A program made the position numbers and the translations under genes. Under the pieces are notes generated by a model. That model saw only the letters and a program-made list of their open reading frames with translations. It searched no databases and was not told where the DNA came from. Shown in pieces: positions 62,175 to 64,000 of a stretch of 64,000 bases of DNA; position 1 is the stretch's first letter; every line of letters starts with the position of its first letter. The stretch is from the NCBI RefSeq assembly GCF_025141175.1, contig NZ_CP081155.1, positions 62,001-126,000 of the forward strand, in the 5' to 3' direction. The stretch is from Jannaschia sp. M317. GTDB lineage: Bacteria; Pseudomonadota; Alphaproteobacteria; Rhodobacterales; Rhodobacteraceae.

Positions 62175-62735
62175 ATGCCCGCCATGACCGACGCCAAGAT
62201 CCTGATCCTCTCTACCCATGGGTTTGAACAATCCGAGCTGGAAAAACCCCGCGACGATCTGCGTGCCAAGGGCGCGACCGTTCACGTGGCCACGCCCGAC
62301 GGCCAGGCGATCAAGGGCTGGGACGGGGACAATTGGGGCGATGAGGCCGCGGCCGACCTGGCCCTTTCGGATGTAAAGATGTCCGACTACGACGCCATCG
62401 TGCTGCCCGGCGGCCAGATCAATCCCGACCTGTTGCGCGCCAACAAGGACGCCGTGGACCTGATCCGCGATTTCGTCGACGCGGGCCGCATCGTCGCCGC
62501 CGTCTGCCACGCGCCCTGGCTGTTGATCGAGGCGGGCGTGGTCGAAGGGCGCGAGATGACCGCCTATCCCTCGATCCGCACCGACCTGAAAAACGCCGGT
62601 GCCCATGTCGTCGACAAGCCCGTCGCCATTTCCAACGGCATCATCACCAGCCGGAACCCGGACGATTTGAACGATTTCGTGGCCAAGATCGTCGAAGAGG
62701 TCGAAGAAGGCCGCCACGAACGCCGCGCCGCTTAA
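62175..62735 (+). CDS. DJ-1/PfpI-family protein
   Basis: A 186-residue protein. ILILSTHGFEQSELEKPRDDLRAKGATVHVATPDG holds the conserved Glu, and IVAAVCHAPWLLIEAGVVEGR holds the nucleophile-elbow Cys-His of the PfpI/YhbO group. Members act as glyoxalases/deglycases or chaperone-like proteases. GAAGGAGG precedes the ATG at 62175; an upstream TTG is not needed. It is divergent from tag. Confidence 0.9.
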   Translation: MPAMTDAKILILSTHGFEQSELEKPRDDLRAKGATVHVATPDGQAIKGWDGDNWGDEAAADLALSDVKMSDYDAIVLPGGQINPDLLRANKDAVDLIRDFVDAGRIVAAVCHAPWLLIEAGVVEGREMTAYPSIRTDLKNAGAHVVDKPVAISNGIITSRNPDDLNDFVAKIVEEVEEGRHERRAA

Positions 62736-62789
62736 CGGCCCGGTAACGACCTGCATGGCACCTTGGCCCCACTCAGAGCCCGAGGTGCC

Positions 62790-63632
62790 ATGCCCCGCAG
62801 AACCTTTGCCGACGTGGTCCCCGACGACCCGCTGACCTACGCCGTCACGGAACGCGACCGCGACATCCTGAACATGGTGCGTGGCGCGCTGACGTCGGGT
62901 GAGGTTATCCTGGCCTTTCAACCGGTGGTCAGCGCCGAAACCGGGGCCCCGGTGTTCTACGAGGGGCTGATCAGGTTGCTCGATGAGACGGGCCGCATCA
63001 TCCCCGCCGGCCAGTTCATCGACGTGATCGAGGCGGAGGAGCTGGGCCGTCAGATCGATTGCGTCGCCCTCAATGCCGGCTTCGACGCCCTGTCCCGGCA
63101 ACCCGACCTGCGCCTGTCCATCAACATGTCTGCCAGGTCCATCGGCTATCCCCGCTGGATGCAGATCCTGCACCACTGGATCGACCGCGACCCGACCGTG
63201 GCCGAACGCTTGATCCTGGAGGTAACGGAAAGTTCCGCAATGCTCGTCCCGGAACTGGTCAAAAGCTTCATGGCCGAGCTTCAGGACAAGGGCATCACCT
63301 TTGCGCTCGACGATTTCGGGGCGGGTCAGACGTCGTTCCGCTATCTCAAGGAATTCTACTTCGACATTCTCAAGATCGACGGCAGTTTCATTCACGATTG
63401 CCACAAGGACCCCGACAATCAATGCCTTCTCAAGGCGCTGATCATGATCGGACAGCAGTTCGACATGTTCACGGTGGCCGAATCGGTGGAAACCAAGGCC
63501 GATGCGCAATTCCTGGTGGATGCGGGAATCGATTGTCTTCAGGGCTACTACTACGGCGCACCGTTGGTCCGCCCCCCCTGGGAAGGTGACAGGCCCGCGC
63601 TGCAACCGGCCCCGGCCCGCCGCCAGGGGTGA
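62790..63632 (+). CDS. EAL-domain cyclic-di-GMP phosphodiesterase
   Basis: A 280-residue soluble EAL protein without GGDEF or sensor domains. Catalytic residues are visible: Glu58 in YEGLIR (an EGL variant of EAL), INMSARSIG, EVTES, DDFGAGQTSFRYL, KIDGSF, AESVET and the QGYYYG signature near the C-terminus. It probably hydrolyses c-di-GMP. The ATG at 62790 follows a weak GAGG. It is 55 nt after the PfpI gene and may be transcribed alone. Confidence 0.92.
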   Translation: MPRRTFADVVPDDPLTYAVTERDRDILNMVRGALTSGEVILAFQPVVSAETGAPVFYEGLIRLLDETGRIIPAGQFIDVIEAEELGRQIDCVALNAGFDALSRQPDLRLSINMSARSIGYPRWMQILHHWIDRDPTVAERLILEVTESSAMLVPELVKSFMAELQDKGITFALDDFGAGQTSFRYLKEFYFDILKIDGSFIHDCHKDPDNQCLLKALIMIGQQFDMFTVAESVETKADAQFLVDAGIDCLQGYYYGAPLVRPPWEGDRPALQPAPARRQG

Positions 63633-63852
63633 TCGTCGCGATAGCGCCAACAGCCGTTGTGGCACATGCAGTTGCGCCAGCCATGCCGGGGACGCAAGGC
63701 CGCTTTTCCATCTGTTGCTGTCGCAAACCGCCCGGAATGTTTGCGAATTTTGCCCGCAACCGCTAAGGCAGGCGCATATTCGTGCGCCGGGGGACCCCAC
63801 CGAATCCGGGGCCGATGCCCTGACCCTGCGGCGCAAGGAAAGGACGTCCTCT

Positions 63853-64000
63853 ATGACCAACGTTGTGATCGCCTCTGCCGCCCGCACACCCGTGGGCAGT
63901 TTCCTAGGCTCCTTCGCCACCACGCCCGCCCACGAACTGGGCCGCGCCGTGATCGAAGAGGTCGTCGCCCGCGCGGGTGTCGACAAGGCCGACGTCTCCG
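63853..64000 (+). CDS. Acetyl-CoA acetyltransferase (thiolase), partial
   Basis: Only the first 49 codons are in the window. MTNVVIASAARTPVGSFLG and TTPAHELGRAVIEEVVARAGV are typical of the PhaA/AtoB biosynthetic thiolases that condense two acetyl-CoA to acetoacetyl-CoA. The catalytic Cys lies beyond the edge. It is preceded by a 220-nt spacer. AAGGAAAGG about 15 nt upstream of the ATG may be the ribosome-binding site. Whether it belongs to a PHB operon cannot be seen. Confidence 0.88.
   Translation, partial: MTNVVIASAARTPVGSFLGSFATTPAHELGRAVIEEVVARAGVDKADVS

Noticed and set aside
62100..63986. Open frame continuing upstream of tag on the minus strand (over 600 codons)
   Set aside because: It is antisense to the PfpI, EAL and thiolase genes, has no family motif and is Arg/Gly/His-biased, a known effect of high-GC codon use. 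tag itself has a good start at 62099.
1..64000. tRNA, rRNA, CRISPR arrays or replication origin
   Set aside because: Spacers were scanned by eye for TPsiC-like sequences, regularly spaced repeats and clustered DnaA-box-like sites; none was convincing.

Overview
The window is GC-rich DNA from an alphaproteobacterium, most likely a member of the Rhodobacterales (Roseobacter/Paracoccus-like). The gene content points there: a 14-subunit complex I cluster with NuoC and NuoD unfused and many small interleaved accessory genes, a NuoE with a helix-hairpin-helix tail, DUF5333/DUF5337/DUF6476-type small proteins, and a leucine-catabolism (liu) cluster. No rRNA, tRNA, CRISPR array, transposase or replication origin was seen. 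Assignments were made by reading motifs and protein sequences by eye, without database searches.

Region 1 (1-21405, minus strand): the NADH:quinone oxidoreductase cluster nuoA-N, entered at the nuoN end (nuoN runs off the left edge). All 14 subunits are present. Threaded between them are accessory genes: NTF2-like (nuoC/nuoD), a membrane HhH protein and a small membrane protein (nuoE/nuoF), MAPEG plus two DUF5333-like secreted proteins and a lipoprotein (nuoF/nuoG), another lipoprotein (nuoG/nuoH), a membrane protein (nuoH/nuoI) and a CMD-family protein (nuoI/nuoJ). Many are joined by 4-nt start/stop overlaps. The cluster is interrupted between nuoA and nuoB by a divergent arsR-permease cassette on the opposite strand (19598-21001).

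Region 2 (21477-33254, mainly minus): an SH3 protein and a lytic transglycosylase, then leucine catabolism: ivd, mccB, mccA, HMG-CoA lyase and a crotonase, with a GST, an ASCH protein and a four-gene block of small membrane/periplasmic proteins (DUF1622, two LprI-like, one unknown) embedded.

Region 3 (33400-39723): mixed single genes: a GFA protein, an NlpC/P60-like protein, a TetR regulator divergent from a membrane protein with a clear operator, an orphan DegT-type aminotransferase, a Hint-domain protein, a HAD hydrolase and a MaoC hydratase.

Region 4 (39815-53613): housekeeping: ribF, a YcgN-type protein, threonine aldolase, ubiK, lgt-midA-pgeF as one coupled operon (MidA/NDUFAF7 is a complex I assembly methyltransferase), a 42-residue conserved-looking small protein, an FMN reductase, an aminotransferase, sseA, rplY, a haloacetate dehalogenase-type hydrolase, an oxidoreductase, a DksA-like zinc finger protein and rpoH.

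Region 5 (53854-64000): rluD, a LysE exporter divergent from an Lrp regulator, an RTX protein divergent from phoX with tandem Pho-box repeats between them, nitronate monooxygenase, tag, a PfpI-type protein, an EAL protein and the start of a thiolase.

The intergenic spaces hold a family of paired palindromes (5337, 39210, 49873, 51877; a single one at 42321) whose arm sequences differ while pairing is kept.
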